Positions 16,781 to 25,809 of a stretch of 64,000 nt of DNA are shown one piece after another. The position numbers and the translations under genes were made by a program. Positions within the stretch are counted from its first letter, which is position 1. Each line of letters begins with the position of its first letter. The stretch covers positions 6,138,001 through 6,202,000 of the forward strand of contig NZ_CP132976.1 of NCBI RefSeq assembly GCF_030864005.1, read 5' to 3'. The notes under the pieces are model-generated. The model ran no database searches. It saw nothing but the letters and a program-made list of their open reading frames with translations, and was not told the DNA's origin. The stretch is from Achromobacter seleniivolatilans. GTDB lineage: Bacteria; Pseudomonadota; Gammaproteobacteria; Burkholderiales; Burkholderiaceae_B.

Positions 16781-19198
16781 GTGACTATCTCAGCAGTCAG
16801 GCATTTCACTGCGGGCAAGCGCCCCGCAGGCGCGGCGCCGCGCTTCATGCTTTCTTCTCTCGTGCTGGCCGTGGGGCTGGCGATTGCGGGGGCGCCAGCG
16901 GCGTTACGCGCGCAATCGTCCGCCGTGTCCATCGATATTGCCGCGCAACCGCTCAGCGATGCCTTGCTGCAATGGGCCGCGCAAACCAAGGTCCGCGTCT
17001 TCTATGCCCCTGATGTGGTGGCGGGTCTGAGCACGCGTGGCCTGCGCGGCAGCCTGGCGCCGGAAGAGGCGTTGCGCGGTCTGCTGCAAGGCACGGGCGT
17101 GGCGTACCGGTGGCAGGGCGACAGCATTATCTTGTCGCGCGATGGCGGCGTGACCAGCCTGGCGCCAGTGACGGTGATGGGCAACTCAGACCCCGCTGTC
17201 ACCGAAGGCACGGGTTCCTACACCACGCCGTCCACGTCTGCCGCGACCGGTTTGAACCTGTCGCTGCGTGAAACCCCGCAATCCGTCAGCGTCGTAACGC
17301 GCCAGCGTATCGACGACCAGAATCTGCGGTCACTGGATGAGGTGATGGGCAACGTGGTGGGGGTGCAGGTGGTCAGTGAAGACACCGACCGCACCGACTT
17401 CTGGTCTCGCGGTTTCTACATCGACAGCCTGCAATACGACGGCGTGCCCACGACGATCGGCCTGTCGATGTACGGGGAGTCCGATAACGATTCCTTCATC
17501 TATGACCGCATTGAAGTGGTGCGCGGCGCGACGGGGCTGATGACCGGCGCGGGCAATCCGGGCGCATCGATCAATCTGGTGCGCAAGCATGCCAACAGCA
17601 AGACGTTTACCGGCTCGGTCAGCGCGGGCGTTGGCTCGTGGAATCAGTATCGCGGCACGTTGGATATGTCTACGCCGCTAAACGATGCAGGCACGGTACG
17701 CGCCCGCATGGTGGCGTTGTATCAGGGTCGCGATTCCTACATTGATCTGTATCACGCCAACAAGCAGGTGTTCTACGGCGTGATCGATGCCGACCTGACG
17801 CCTTCCACGCGCCTGAGCGTGGGCATGGATTACCAAGACAAACGCCCGCGCGGCTCCACCTGGGGCAGCCTGCCCGTGGTGTTCAGCGACGGTACGCCGA
17901 CAGACTGGCGCCGGTCCAAGACCACGGCGGCAGACTGGACGTATTGGCACACGACGAATCAGACGATGTTCGCCACGCTGGAACATCGCTTTGACAACGA
18001 TTGGGAAGTGCGGGCCGACTGGTCGCAGCGCAAGAGCAAGTACGACGCCAAGCTGTTGTATCTGTATGGTGATCTGGACCGGGAAACGGGCACGGGCTTG
18101 CGCGCGCTGCCGGGTTATTGGAATTCCTACGCCCAGCAGACCTCGTTGGACTTGCAGGTGAAGGGGCCGTTTACGCTGTTGGGCCGCAAGCATGAAGTCG
18201 TGATGGGTGCGATGCGCAGCCGCTATGGCGAAGATTTCTACCGCTACGGATTTGAGACCGCATCGCTTGCCAGCACCGGCAATTTCTATCAATGGGATGG
18301 CTCGTTTGCGCAGCCCACTTGGACCGATGCCAGCCTGCGCTCAACCGTGACACATCAGGAAGGCGCATACGGCGCGGTGCGCTGGTCGCTCGCGGACGGC
18401 TTGACCGCTATTACGGGCGGCCGGTATTCCTCTTGGAAATCCAAGTCGGATACCCGCGATCAGAAGGATTCAAAGTTCATCCCGTATGCCGGGCTGGTGT
18501 TCGATATCAACGACACGTATTCGGCCTACGCGAGCTATACCGACATCTTCCAGCCGCAAGACAACCGCGATCGCAACGGCAACTACCTGGACCCGGTGCA
18601 AGGCAAGAACTATGAAGTCGGCATCAAGGGCGAGTACCTGGATGGCAGGCTGAATACCTCTATTGCGCTGTTCAAGGTCAAGCAAAGCAAGGTGGCCGTG
18701 CTGGACGGCGACGAGCTGGTGCCTGGCACGATGGATCAGGCCTACAAGACGGCAGATGGCGTCACCACGAAGGGCGTGGAGATGGAAGTCAGCGGTCAAT
18801 TGGCGCCGGGCTGGAACGCCTACGCGGGCGGCACCTACTACACCAGCCGCGATGTGCAAGGCGTGTCCGTCAATCCCGAACGCCCGCGCGCGATGGCCAA
18901 ACTGTTCACGACATACCGGCTGCCGGGCGCGTGGGACAAGCTGACGGTGGGCGGCGGCGTCAATTGGCAGATTTCGACCTATAGCGAGGTCAGCGCGGGC
19001 GACGACACCATTACCGCCAAGCAAAAGGCCTATGCCATCTACAACCTGATGGCGCGCTACGACTTCAATTCGCGTCTGTCCGCGCAGGTCAACCTGAACA
19101 ACCTGTTCGACAAGAAGTACTACCTGGGCGGTGTGGGCAACCAGGTCTATTACGGCGAACCCAGAAGCGTATTCGTGAACTTGACCGCAAAGTTCTGA
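16781..19198 (+). CDS. TonB-dependent siderophore receptor with signalling domain, cassette 1
   Basis: This 805-residue outer-membrane transducer imports a ferric siderophore and signals its presence. After a signal peptide (ending near ALRAQ, about residue 46) comes an STN signalling domain (SIDIAAQPLSDALLQWAAQT to YRWQGDSIIL), then the plug (RETPQSVSVVTRQRIDDQN, DRIEVVRGATGLMTGAGNPG) and a 22-strand barrel ending NLTAKF. The STN domain and cassette layout resemble FpvA/FoxA-type receptors. The GTG at 16781 is the furthest-upstream start with an AGGT behind it; a shorter start at the Met of MLSSLVLAV is possible. A strong terminator follows. Confidence 0.95.
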   Translation: MTISAVRHFTAGKRPAGAAPRFMLSSLVLAVGLAIAGAPAALRAQSSAVSIDIAAQPLSDALLQWAAQTKVRVFYAPDVVAGLSTRGLRGSLAPEEALRGLLQGTGVAYRWQGDSIILSRDGGVTSLAPVTVMGNSDPAVTEGTGSYTTPSTSAATGLNLSLRETPQSVSVVTRQRIDDQNLRSLDEVMGNVVGVQVVSEDTDRTDFWSRGFYIDSLQYDGVPTTIGLSMYGESDNDSFIYDRIEVVRGATGLMTGAGNPGASINLVRKHANSKTFTGSVSAGVGSWNQYRGTLDMSTPLNDAGTVRARMVALYQGRDSYIDLYHANKQVFYGVIDADLTPSTRLSVGMDYQDKRPRGSTWGSLPVVFSDGTPTDWRRSKTTAADWTYWHTTNQTMFATLEHRFDNDWEVRADWSQRKSKYDAKLLYLYGDLDRETGTGLRALPGYWNSYAQQTSLDLQVKGPFTLLGRKHEVVMGAMRSRYGEDFYRYGFETASLASTGNFYQWDGSFAQPTWTDASLRSTVTHQEGAYGAVRWSLADGLTAITGGRYSSWKSKSDTRDQKDSKFIPYAGLVFDINDTYSAYASYTDIFQPQDNRDRNGNYLDPVQGKNYEVGIKGEYLDGRLNTSIALFKVKQSKVAVLDGDELVPGTMDQAYKTADGVTTKGVEMEVSGQLAPGWNAYAGGTYYTSRDVQGVSVNPERPRAMAKLFTTYRLPGAWDKLTVGGGVNWQISTYSEVSAGDDTITAKQKAYAIYNLMARYDFNSRLSAQVNLNNLFDKKYYLGGVGNQVYYGEPRSVFVNLTAKF

Positions 19199-19217
19199 TT
19201 ACGGGGTTCTTGTCTGC

Positions 19218-19253
19218 AAAAGCAACGGGGCGCTTTCGCGCCCCGTTGCTTTT
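19218..19253. terminator. Strong intrinsic terminator, bidirectional
   Basis: A perfect 16-bp stem (AAAAGCAACGGGGCGC and its complement) closes a TTTC loop and ends in TTTT on the plus strand, with AAAA on the other side. It ends cassette 1 after the receptor stop at 19198. The same hairpin reads equally well in reverse and so also serves the convergent SDR gene. Confidence 0.9.
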
Positions 19254-19264
19254 ACGCTTTTGGA

Positions 19265-19999
19265 TCAGGCTTGCTGGCGCGTCGCCGCCAGCACAATTTC
19301 CCGGATGCACACGCCTTCGGGTTGTGCATAGGCGTAATGCACAGCGTTGGCGACATCCTCAGCTGCCAGCACCTTGCCGCCCATATCGGTCTTCCAGGCT
19401 TCGTAGCCCGTCTTGATGGCTTCGTCGGTGGTGTGGCCAAGCAATTCGGTTTCAACGGCGCCCGGCGCAATCGTGACGACGCGCACGTTGTGCGCCGACA
19501 ATTCTTCGCGCAGGTTTTCGGACAGACCGTGCACCGCGAACTTGGTGCCGACGTAGGCCACGTGGTTCGGAAAGGTCTTGCGGCCCGCGACCGAACTGAT
19601 GTTGATGATGGTGCCGCGCTTGCGTGCGGTCATGCCTGCCGCCACGGCATGCACGCCGTTCAGCACGCCCTTGATGTTCACGTCCAGCATGCGGTCCCAT
19701 TCCGACGGGTCTTGGCGCGTGATGTCGCCCAGCAGCATGACGCCGGCATTGTTGATGATGGCGTCGGCGGGGCCGAAGCGCGTTTCGGCTGCCTGCACGG
19801 CGGCGGCCAGCGCCTGGCGATCAGTGACATCCACCGATACTGTCAGCGTATTGGGCAAGTTCAGCGCCTGCATCGGTTCCAGCCGGCGTGCCAGCAGCAG
19901 CAGCGGGTGCCCCTGCGCCGAAAACAGGCGCGCCGTGGCCAGGCCAATGCCGGAACTGGCGCCGGTAATGATGATCAAGGGCTTTTGCGAAATGCTCAT
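19265..19999 (-). CDS. SDR-family NAD(P)-dependent oxidoreductase, YdfG-like
   Basis: This 244-residue classical short-chain dehydrogenase has the cofactor motif TGASSGIG at the N-terminus, NNAGVM in the middle, catalytic Ser in ISSVAG and the YVGTK active-site pair. The overall sequence resembles the YdfG/3-hydroxy acid dehydrogenase group, but the substrate is open. It is divergent from a LysR regulator gene with 103 bases between the starts, the usual sign of local control. It shares the terminator with receptor 1. Confidence 0.9.
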   Translation of the reverse strand: MSISQKPLIIITGASSGIGLATARLFSAQGHPLLLLARRLEPMQALNLPNTLTVSVDVTDRQALAAAVQAAETRFGPADAIINNAGVMLLGDITRQDPSEWDRMLDVNIKGVLNGVHAVAAGMTARKRGTIINISSVAGRKTFPNHVAYVGTKFAVHGLSENLREELSAHNVRVVTIAPGAVETELLGHTTDEAIKTGYEAWKTDMGGKVLAAEDVANAVHYAYAQPEGVCIREIVLAATRQQA

Positions 20000-20029
20000 G
20001 GTAGGGCTCCAGGTATCGGTTTTCTGTAT

Positions 20030-20059
20030 GGTGAAAGCATTCTATGCGCCCGTTTCACC
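20030..20059. promoter_or_regulatory. Inverted repeat, candidate LysR operator
   Basis: GGTGAAA at 20030-20036 and TTTCACC at 20053-20059 form a perfect 7-bp inverted repeat with a 16-base spacer between the divergent SDR and LysR genes. LysR proteins bind such dyads near their own promoter. Function is inferred. Confidence 0.4.
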
Positions 20060-20102
20060 GTTGAAAAATGGTTTATTCTTTTCGCATCAATCGGAAAAAC
20101 TT

Positions 20103-20894
20103 ATGGATAGCCGTCAACTTAAAGCCTTTGTCGCGGTGTTTGAAGAGCGCAACATCACGGGCGCCGCTCGCCGTTTGCATCTTAGCCAACCCGCCTTGTC
20201 CGGCACCATAAAGAGTTTGGAAGACCTGCTGGGCACGCAGTTGTTTGAGCGCCAGGCGCGCGGCGTTTCGGTGACCGAAGATGCGCGCATTTTGTATCCG
20301 CAGGCGCGCCGCATCCTGTCGCAGACGGACTCCATGACGCGCCAATTCCGCCAAGGCGCAAACGCAGCTGAAATTGAAATCGGCGTCGAAGCAGACATTG
20401 CCAGCGGGGACGTGGCGGCTTTCTTGCGGCTGGCGCGGCAAGCGGTGCCGACGCTATTCGTCCATCTGCTTGAGGGCTGCGTGGGTGATGCGCGCCTGTC
20501 TACCGAAGACGAGCGCTGCGAAGACGAACTGTTCCTGCCGTTGTCGGAAGATCCCTACGTGCTGGCAGTGCCCGATGGCAGCGCGGAAGACGCCGTATTT
20601 CCCTGGATCGTTTGCCCCACGCATCCAAGCCACCAGCGCTTGCTGCCGTACTACGGCGCGGCGGCCAGCGCGCCAGCCGCGCAAGCCGGATCATTGCGAT
20701 TGGCGCTGGAACTGGTGGCCGCAGGACTAGGCGCCTGTGTCGCGCCCGAGTCTCTGGCGCGTGGCCATGCAGGTGTCGGCGTGCGTGTGATTGACGGGTT
20801 GCAGATGTCTCGCCGCGTGGGGCTTTGCTACGCCGTGCAGGCGTTGGATAAGCCGGTGCTGGCGGCGCTGGCCGAGCAATTGCGCGCGACCTGA
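20103..20894 (+). CDS. LysR-family transcriptional regulator (short effector domain)
   Basis: This 263-residue regulator starts with a typical LysR winged helix-turn-helix (MDSRQLKAFVAVFEERNITG, LHLSQPALSGTIKSLE). The effector-binding region (about 90-260) is some 35-40 residues shorter than usual, mainly in its first half, and keeps a late motif ALELVAAGLGACVAPESLA typical of the second subdomain. It may therefore bind ligand differently or be partly reduced. ATG at 20103 was chosen because the HTH begins there; the longer frame upstream lies over the divergent SDR gene. Confidence 0.88.
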   Translation: MDSRQLKAFVAVFEERNITGAARRLHLSQPALSGTIKSLEDLLGTQLFERQARGVSVTEDARILYPQARRILSQTDSMTRQFRQGANAAEIEIGVEADIASGDVAAFLRLARQAVPTLFVHLLEGCVGDARLSTEDERCEDELFLPLSEDPYVLAVPDGSAEDAVFPWIVCPTHPSHQRLLPYYGAAASAPAAQAGSLRLALELVAAGLGACVAPESLARGHAGVGVRVIDGLQMSRRVGLCYAVQALDKPVLAALAEQLRAT

Positions 20895-20925
20895 CTGGCC
20901 GGCCCTCGGCCCATACCCTGCGAGA

Positions 20926-21342
20926 TCACCGCGGGCGAAACGCCTGGATGAGTGCGGCGATTTTTTTTCCGTCTTCGTCTTTGCGGCGTAGCGCGCGCGA
21001 GCGTGCGGTCTGTGCCATCCATCCAGGCACGTCCGGATCTGCGCCTCGCTTCAGCAGCAGTTCTGCGATCTCTGGGTAGTCGCCTTGCGACGCCACACTG
21101 AGCGGCGTTTCGCCAATCTTGTTCTGGTCGTTCGCGTTGACGTCAGCACCTTGATCGAGCAGCCATTCTGCTGCTTTGTAGTGCTCGCCCTTGATGGCGT
21201 AGTGCAGCGGCGTGAAGCTGAGATAGTCAAAGTCGTTGAGCTTGAACGCAGCTGCCAGCAAGAGGCGCATTTCAGGAATGTCGCCGTCGGCGGCAGCACG
21301 ATGCAGCCGCTCATTTTCAAACCAGTTTTCATCTATGGGCAT
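20926..21342 (-). CDS. Ankyrin-repeat protein
   Basis: This 138-residue cytosolic protein carries about three ankyrin repeats (LHRAAADGDIPEMRLLLAAA, FTPLHYAIKGEHYKAAEWLL, TPLSVASQGDYPEIAELLLK). Such repeats mediate protein contacts. No signal peptide or catalytic domain is present, and no partner gene is evident. A run of eight A/T bases (20960-20967) lies near the C-terminus (DGKKIAAL), but the frame is intact. It sits between the LysR regulator and the second iron-signalling cassette. Confidence 0.85.
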   Translation of the reverse strand: MPIDENWFENERLHRAAADGDIPEMRLLLAAAFKLNDFDYLSFTPLHYAIKGEHYKAAEWLLDQGADVNANDQNKIGETPLSVASQGDYPEIAELLLKRGADPDVPGWMAQTARSRALRRKDEDGKKIAALIQAFRPR

Positions 21343-21460
21343 GGTTTAGTCCAATGCGCTGCGGGTCTGAATCCGTCCCCTAATTCGCTGCCGCGCCGTC
21401 GCTTTGCATGCAGCTTCCCAGCGCGATGCCATGGTTCTTGTAAACAGACCGAAGGTAATT

Positions 21461-21479
21461 ATAATTGCGAATCATTTTC
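21461..21479 (+). promoter_or_regulatory. Fur-like box before iron-signalling cassette 2
   Basis: ATAATTGCGAATCATTTTC matches the Fur consensus at 12 of 19 positions, nearly all in the right half (AATCATT-TC). It ends 40 bases before the sigma factor start, the same distance as in cassette 1. Confidence 0.6.
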
Positions 21480-21518
21480 ATTGCGTACGGATAACGGCGG
21501 CAACGCCGGACCGCTGTC

Positions 21519-22028
21519 ATGTCCTCTTCTTCCTTCGCTCCTCGCGCCGAGGTGCAGTCCGTGTATCTGGCCCATCATCAATGGTTGCGGGGCGTTTTGC
21601 AACGCAAGCTGGGTAATGCGTCCGATGCAGCCGATGTGGCGCATGACACGTTTGAACGGCTGATCCGTGCCAATGTGCGAGAGCCGCTGAACGAGCCGCG
21701 CGCCTATCTGCGCACGATCGCCACGCGGCTCTTGATTGGCCGGGCGCGCCGCGCGGCCTTGGAAGCGGCGTATGCCGAATCGCTGGCGTTGCAGCCGGTG
21801 GCAACGGAGCCATCGGTGGAGTCGCGTGCGCTGATTCTGGAAGCGCTGGAACAGGTGTGCGAGTTGTTGGATAGCCTGCCGATGAACAGCCGCCGGATCT
21901 TTCTGTTGGCACAGGTTGATGGCCTGTCCTATGCAGAAATCGGCCAGCAACTGAATTTGACGCCTAATGCCGTGCAGAAGTCGCTGGCCCGGGCACTGGT
22001 GCACTGCTACACGGCGGTGTACGGGTGA
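21519..22028 (+). CDS. FecI-family ECF sigma factor, cassette 2
   Basis: This 169-residue ECF sigma factor shows region 2 as LGNASDAADVAHDTFERLI and region 4 as DSLPMNSRRIFLLAQVDGL followed by SYAEIGQQLNLTPNAVQKSL. It is closer to the sigma factor of cassette 3 than to that of cassette 1 (both have the LGN-(A/S)-DAAD-AHDTF region and an FLL-Q-DGLSYAEI-like region 4). The last bases overlap the GTG start of fecR as GTGA. It is expected to transcribe the downstream receptor gene when its FecR partner is triggered. Confidence 0.94.
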   Translation: MSSSSFAPRAEVQSVYLAHHQWLRGVLQRKLGNASDAADVAHDTFERLIRANVREPLNEPRAYLRTIATRLLIGRARRAALEAAYAESLALQPVATEPSVESRALILEALEQVCELLDSLPMNSRRIFLLAQVDGLSYAEIGQQLNLTPNAVQKSLARALVHCYTAVYG

Positions 22029-23044
22029 GCGGCGCGGGCATGGAAGGCGCGAAATTACTGCGGCCGCATTCGCCCGAAGCGGGACGTATAGACCCGAAGG
22101 TCATTCGTCAGGCTGCGGATTGGTGGGCGCGGCTGCGCGAAGACTCGACCGATGCAGATCGACGCCGATTTGAAACCTGGCGCCTGGCGCGGCCCGAACA
22201 CGATCTGGCGTGGCAGCGTCTGGGCGCGTTGACGCGCGATGTTGCGCTGGGTGTCGCCGAGGCGGGCAGCAGCGTGGCTGGCCATACGCTGCGCCAGGCC
22301 CCGCTGATCCAGTCGCGCCGCAACGCCATGCGGTGGATGGTGGCGGCAGCAGGACTGGGCCTGGGCGCTTGGGCGGTGGGAGAACGCGGTGCGATACGCC
22401 GCCTGACCGCCGACCTGCGCACGGCGACGGGTGAACGGCGGGCGTTGACCTTGCCGGATGGCACCTTGCTGGAATTGAATACGGGCAGCGCGGTGGATCT
22501 GCGCTACACCGGCCATCAGCGTGAACTGGTTCTTCTGGAAGGCGAAATTCTGGTCACGACGGGGCAGGACCGGCAGGGCCGGCCTTTCACAGTGCGCACG
22601 CGTAGCGGCGTGGTGACGCCGGTGGGCACGCGTTTTCTGGTGCGTGACCTGGACGAAGGGCGCAGGATGCGGGTGGCGGTGCTGGAGGGGGCCGTGGATG
22701 TGCGCGGTCTGGACCCGGCCGATGCGCCCCGGCGCGTGCCCGCGGGTGGACAGGCGGAGTTTTCGGCGGGCGGGGGTTTCATTGCCGGGCCGTTGGAACC
22801 CGCTACGTCCGCCTGGCTGAACGGCATGCTGATCGCCAACGAAATGCCTCTGTCGGAATTCCTGTACGAACTGGGCCGGTATCGTCCCGGACGGATCGGC
22901 TGTTCCAGCGCGGCGGGCAAGCTGCGCGTGGTGGGCGCGTTTCCGCTCGCCGACAGCGACAAGGTGCTGGCCATGCTGCAAGAGGTATTGCCGGTAAGCG
23001 TACGGCGGTACACCCGGTACTGGGTCTCGGTAGGGCTTGCCTGA
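22025..23044 (+). CDS. FecR-family anti-sigma factor, cassette 2
   Basis: This 339-residue regulator has the DUF4880-type sigma-binding domain (AADWWARLREDSTDADRRRF), a membrane helix near 100-118 (MRWMVAAAGLGLGAWAVG) and a periplasmic FecR domain beginning at TATGERRALTLPDGTLLELN and VRTRSGVVTPVGTRFLV. The C-terminal part (FLYELGRYRPGRIGC) is the receptor-sensing segment. I take the GTG at 22025 as start because of the 4-base overlap with the sigma gene; an ATG at 22040 is the alternative. Confidence 0.93.
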   Translation: MSGAGMEGAKLLRPHSPEAGRIDPKVIRQAADWWARLREDSTDADRRRFETWRLARPEHDLAWQRLGALTRDVALGVAEAGSSVAGHTLRQAPLIQSRRNAMRWMVAAAGLGLGAWAVGERGAIRRLTADLRTATGERRALTLPDGTLLELNTGSAVDLRYTGHQRELVLLEGEILVTTGQDRQGRPFTVRTRSGVVTPVGTRFLVRDLDEGRRMRVAVLEGAVDVRGLDPADAPRRVPAGGQAEFSAGGGFIAGPLEPATSAWLNGMLIANEMPLSEFLYELGRYRPGRIGCSSAAGKLRVVGAFPLADSDKVLAMLQEVLPVSVRRYTRYWVSVGLA

Positions 23045-23074
23045 GCGCGCGTTTCGCGTCGCCATTGTTAATTT

Positions 23075-23079
23075 GTAAC
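23075..23079 (+). promoter_or_regulatory. GTAAC element, candidate sigma-specific promoter for receptor 2
   Basis: GTAAC lies 111 bases before the receptor 2 start, shortly after the fecR stop, in the position occupied by GTTAC in cassettes 1 and 3. The flanking bases differ (TTTGTAACTGGAAC), so this is the weakest of the three. Confidence 0.25.
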
Positions 23080-23185
23080 TGGAACGGCGGAAATGCCGAT
23101 CCTGCGCTTCATGTAAGGAAAGCAGCCGGGGTTATCCCCAAAACCCAAGGCTGCGCCGATCCTTCATAAGCCAGGGAACCCCTTC

Positions 23186-25645
23186 ATGTCCTCTCGTCCC
23201 GTCCGCGCCGCGGCCTTTGCCCGTCTGTCATTGCCTCGTACGCGCCTGTCCGCCGCGCTGCGCCTTTTGCCGCTTGCCCTGATGGCCGCGCCATGGCCGT
23301 CCGCCGTCCATGCGCAGGCAGCGGCTACCGCGCGCACTGTTGCCTTCAGCATCCCGGCGGGTCCGCTTAGCGCGGCCCTGGGCGCCTTTGGCGTGCAGGC
23401 GGGCGTCATGGTCGCGTCTGATCCCGCGTTGACGGCCAGCGCGCGAACGGATGGCGTGTCGGGCACGTATGCGGTGGATGCCGCGCTTGAGCGTCTGCTG
23501 GCCGGAACCGGCTTGCAGGCAGTGGCACGCGCAGAAGGGGGTTATCGCCTGCGGCAGGGTGCGGCTCCGGGCCAAGCCGCGACGCTGGCGCCGGTGACCG
23601 TGACGGGCACCTACAACCCGACGACCGACGGGACGGGTTCCTATACTTCGCCCGCTGTCACCATCGGCAAGACCACTCAGGCGCTGAAGGACATTCCGCA
23701 ATCCATCACGGTGCTCACGCGCCAGCGCATGGATGATCAGAACATGACGAGCCTGCCGGACGCTATCAACAACACGGCTGGCATGGTGGGTGTGCAGGGC
23801 GTGGGCGCCGGTGTGGCGATCAATGCCCGCGGTTTCCCCGTGGATCTGCTGCAATACGACGGCGTGGCGCTGCTGCGCAACAGCTACAGTCTGGGCAACT
23901 GGGAACAGGATTCCCTGGTGTTCTACGACCGCGTGGAAATTCTGCGCGGCGCGGCGGGCCTGCTGCAAGGCGCGGGCAGCCCTGGGGGCGCGGTGAACCT
24001 GGTGCGCAAGCGCGGCGGGGCGGAGCCGTCGGTGGTCATCACTGGCAAAGCGGGTTCCTGGGACCATTACGGTTTGCAGCTGGATGCGGGCGGCCCGTTG
24101 AATGCGGCGGGTACTTTGCGCGGCCGTGTTGTCGTGGACGAAGACCAGAGCCATTCGTACATCGATTACGTCTGGGACAAGACGCGCAACCTGTATGCCG
24201 CGCTGGACTACGACATTACCGAAAACACCACGGTAGGCTTGGGCGTCAGCAACCGGTACAGCCGTTCGCGCCCGATGATCGTGGGCTATCCGCGCTTTGC
24301 GGACGGCGGCGATATCGATCTGCCGCGTTCGACGTTTACCGGTTCCACCTGGAACCGCGCCAAGAATGATCAGACCATACTGAACGCCGACGTGACGCAC
24401 CGCTTCAACGAAGCATGGCGCTTCAAGCTGGCCGGCGTTGCGATGAACGAGAAGAACACCACGGTACACCAGCGCGTCGCCAATGCCGTGCAGCGGGACG
24501 GCAGCGGCCTGTCTTACGGCGACTTTGGCGTGGACTTCAACAGCAAGCAGCGTGGGCTGGACATGTCGGTCAGTGGCAACTTCACCGCGCTGGGCATGCA
24601 GCAAGAAGTCGTGGTGGGCGCCAACTACTCCAAGCTGACCACGAATGATCGCTTCACGCGCGCGTGGGAAGAGGGCGGCAACATATTTGATCTTGACCAT
24701 CATCGCCCTTGGCAAGACATCGACACCATTGCCGCAGCCAGCGGCTATGACTCGCGCAGCAACTACGACATCCGTCAGAAAGGCGTTTACGGCACGTGGC
24801 GCATCAAACCCACCGAGTCGCTGGCGCTGATCGGCGGCGGCCGTGTCGGCTGGTTCGACTACACCTATACGGGCGGCGGCAGCTCAACCACGTCCAGCAC
24901 GTCGGGCAAGTTCATCCCTTACGCCGGCATCGTGTATTCGCTGACGGACAATTGGTCCGCCTACACCAGCTACACCACCGTATTCGAGCCGCAGACCGAG
25001 CGCAGTCTTGGGGGCAGCCTGCTCAAGCCGATTGAAGGCAATAACTACGAGGTCGGCGTCAAGGGCGAGCTGGCGGATGGCCGCATCAATACGTCGCTGG
25101 CGGTCTTCCGCTACGACCAAAAAAACCGCGCCGTGAACGACTACGACGCGGGCTTTGCGTGCGACGGCTGGTATTGCTCGCGCGCGTCAGGCAAGGTGCG
25201 CAGCCAGGGTGTCGAAGCCGAGATCTCGGGCGAAGTGATCCAGGGGCTGGAGCTGTACGCGGGCTACACCTACAACACGACCAAGTATCTGGACGACCCG
25301 GACAACAAGGGCAAGGTCTTCAACACGTGGACGCCCAAGCACATGCTGCGCCTGTGGGCCAACTACAAGCTGCCGGGCATGATGAACCGCCTGAGCGTGG
25401 GCGCTGGGGTCAACACGCAGACCGACACGATCAGTTCGGACCGCGAGTTCAAGCTGGCGGGTTTCACGATCTGGAATGCGCGCGTGGGTTACCAGGCTAC
25501 GCCGGAGCTGAGTGTTGCGCTGAACGTCAACAACGTCTTCGACAAGAAGTACTACGTGCCGTCCTACAACACGCTGTACAGCAATAACTATTATGGCCAG
25601 CCGCGCAACGTGATGTTGACGGTGCGCTACGCACCCAAGCTGTGA
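23186..25645 (+). CDS. TonB-dependent siderophore receptor with signalling domain, cassette 2
   Basis: This 819-residue outer-membrane receptor has a signal peptide (ending near VHAQA), an STN signalling domain (AFSIPAGPLSAALGAFGVQ to AEGGYRLRQG), a plug (KDIPQSITVLTRQRMDDQN, DRVEILRGAAGLLQGAGSPG) and a barrel with TNYEVGVKGE-like strands, ending MLTVRYAPKL. It is similar in build to receptor 1, pointing to related siderophores or gene duplication, but the extracellular loops differ. The ligand is not predictable from the sequence. Confidence 0.95.
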   Translation: MSSRPVRAAAFARLSLPRTRLSAALRLLPLALMAAPWPSAVHAQAAATARTVAFSIPAGPLSAALGAFGVQAGVMVASDPALTASARTDGVSGTYAVDAALERLLAGTGLQAVARAEGGYRLRQGAAPGQAATLAPVTVTGTYNPTTDGTGSYTSPAVTIGKTTQALKDIPQSITVLTRQRMDDQNMTSLPDAINNTAGMVGVQGVGAGVAINARGFPVDLLQYDGVALLRNSYSLGNWEQDSLVFYDRVEILRGAAGLLQGAGSPGGAVNLVRKRGGAEPSVVITGKAGSWDHYGLQLDAGGPLNAAGTLRGRVVVDEDQSHSYIDYVWDKTRNLYAALDYDITENTTVGLGVSNRYSRSRPMIVGYPRFADGGDIDLPRSTFTGSTWNRAKNDQTILNADVTHRFNEAWRFKLAGVAMNEKNTTVHQRVANAVQRDGSGLSYGDFGVDFNSKQRGLDMSVSGNFTALGMQQEVVVGANYSKLTTNDRFTRAWEEGGNIFDLDHHRPWQDIDTIAAASGYDSRSNYDIRQKGVYGTWRIKPTESLALIGGGRVGWFDYTYTGGGSSTTSSTSGKFIPYAGIVYSLTDNWSAYTSYTTVFEPQTERSLGGSLLKPIEGNNYEVGVKGELADGRINTSLAVFRYDQKNRAVNDYDAGFACDGWYCSRASGKVRSQGVEAEISGEVIQGLELYAGYTYNTTKYLDDPDNKGKVFNTWTPKHMLRLWANYKLPGMMNRLSVGAGVNTQTDTISSDREFKLAGFTIWNARVGYQATPELSVALNVNNVFDKKYYVPSYNTLYSNNYYGQPRNVMLTVRYAPKL

Positions 25646-25673
25646 TGTCTGTGGCTTAGGCGTTCATCAATGC

Positions 25674-25697
25674 GAGGACCTGGCGCGCCAGGTCCTC
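25674..25697. terminator. 24-base perfect palindrome after cassette 2
   Basis: Positions 25674-25697 form a perfect palindrome (left half GAGGACCTGGCG), able to fold as a 10-bp stem with a GCGC loop. It lies 29 bases after the receptor 2 stop and 112 bases before the next sigma gene. There is no T-run, so it may be a Rho-linked or mRNA-protecting hairpin rather than a classical terminator. Confidence 0.5.
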
Positions 25698-25766
25698 CAT
25701 CCGTTACCCGTGAATTGAGATCGATGGCTTTGAGTGGGCTGGGGCTAACGCCGCAGAGATAATATA

Positions 25767-25787
25767 AAATAGAAATCGTTCCCATTT
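25767..25787 (+). promoter_or_regulatory. Fur-like box before iron-signalling cassette 3
   Basis: An A/T-rich stretch (AAATAGAAATCGTTCCCATTT is split here as AAATAGAAATCG and TTCCCATTT) resembles Fur sites of the form AATGAGAATCGTTCTCATT. It lies 22 bases before the sigma factor start, consistent with repression. Confidence 0.5.
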
Positions 25788-25809
25788 ACTACTTGCCGCG
25801 AGGTGCGCT

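Noticed and set aside
20960..20967. Run of T bases as a possible terminator or frameshift site
   Set aside because: It encodes a Lys-Lys pair within the intact ankyrin gene, and no stem precedes it.
23228..24715. Minus-strand frame of 495 codons opposite receptor 2
   Set aside because: His- and Arg-rich antisense translation without motifs, within a well-supported receptor.
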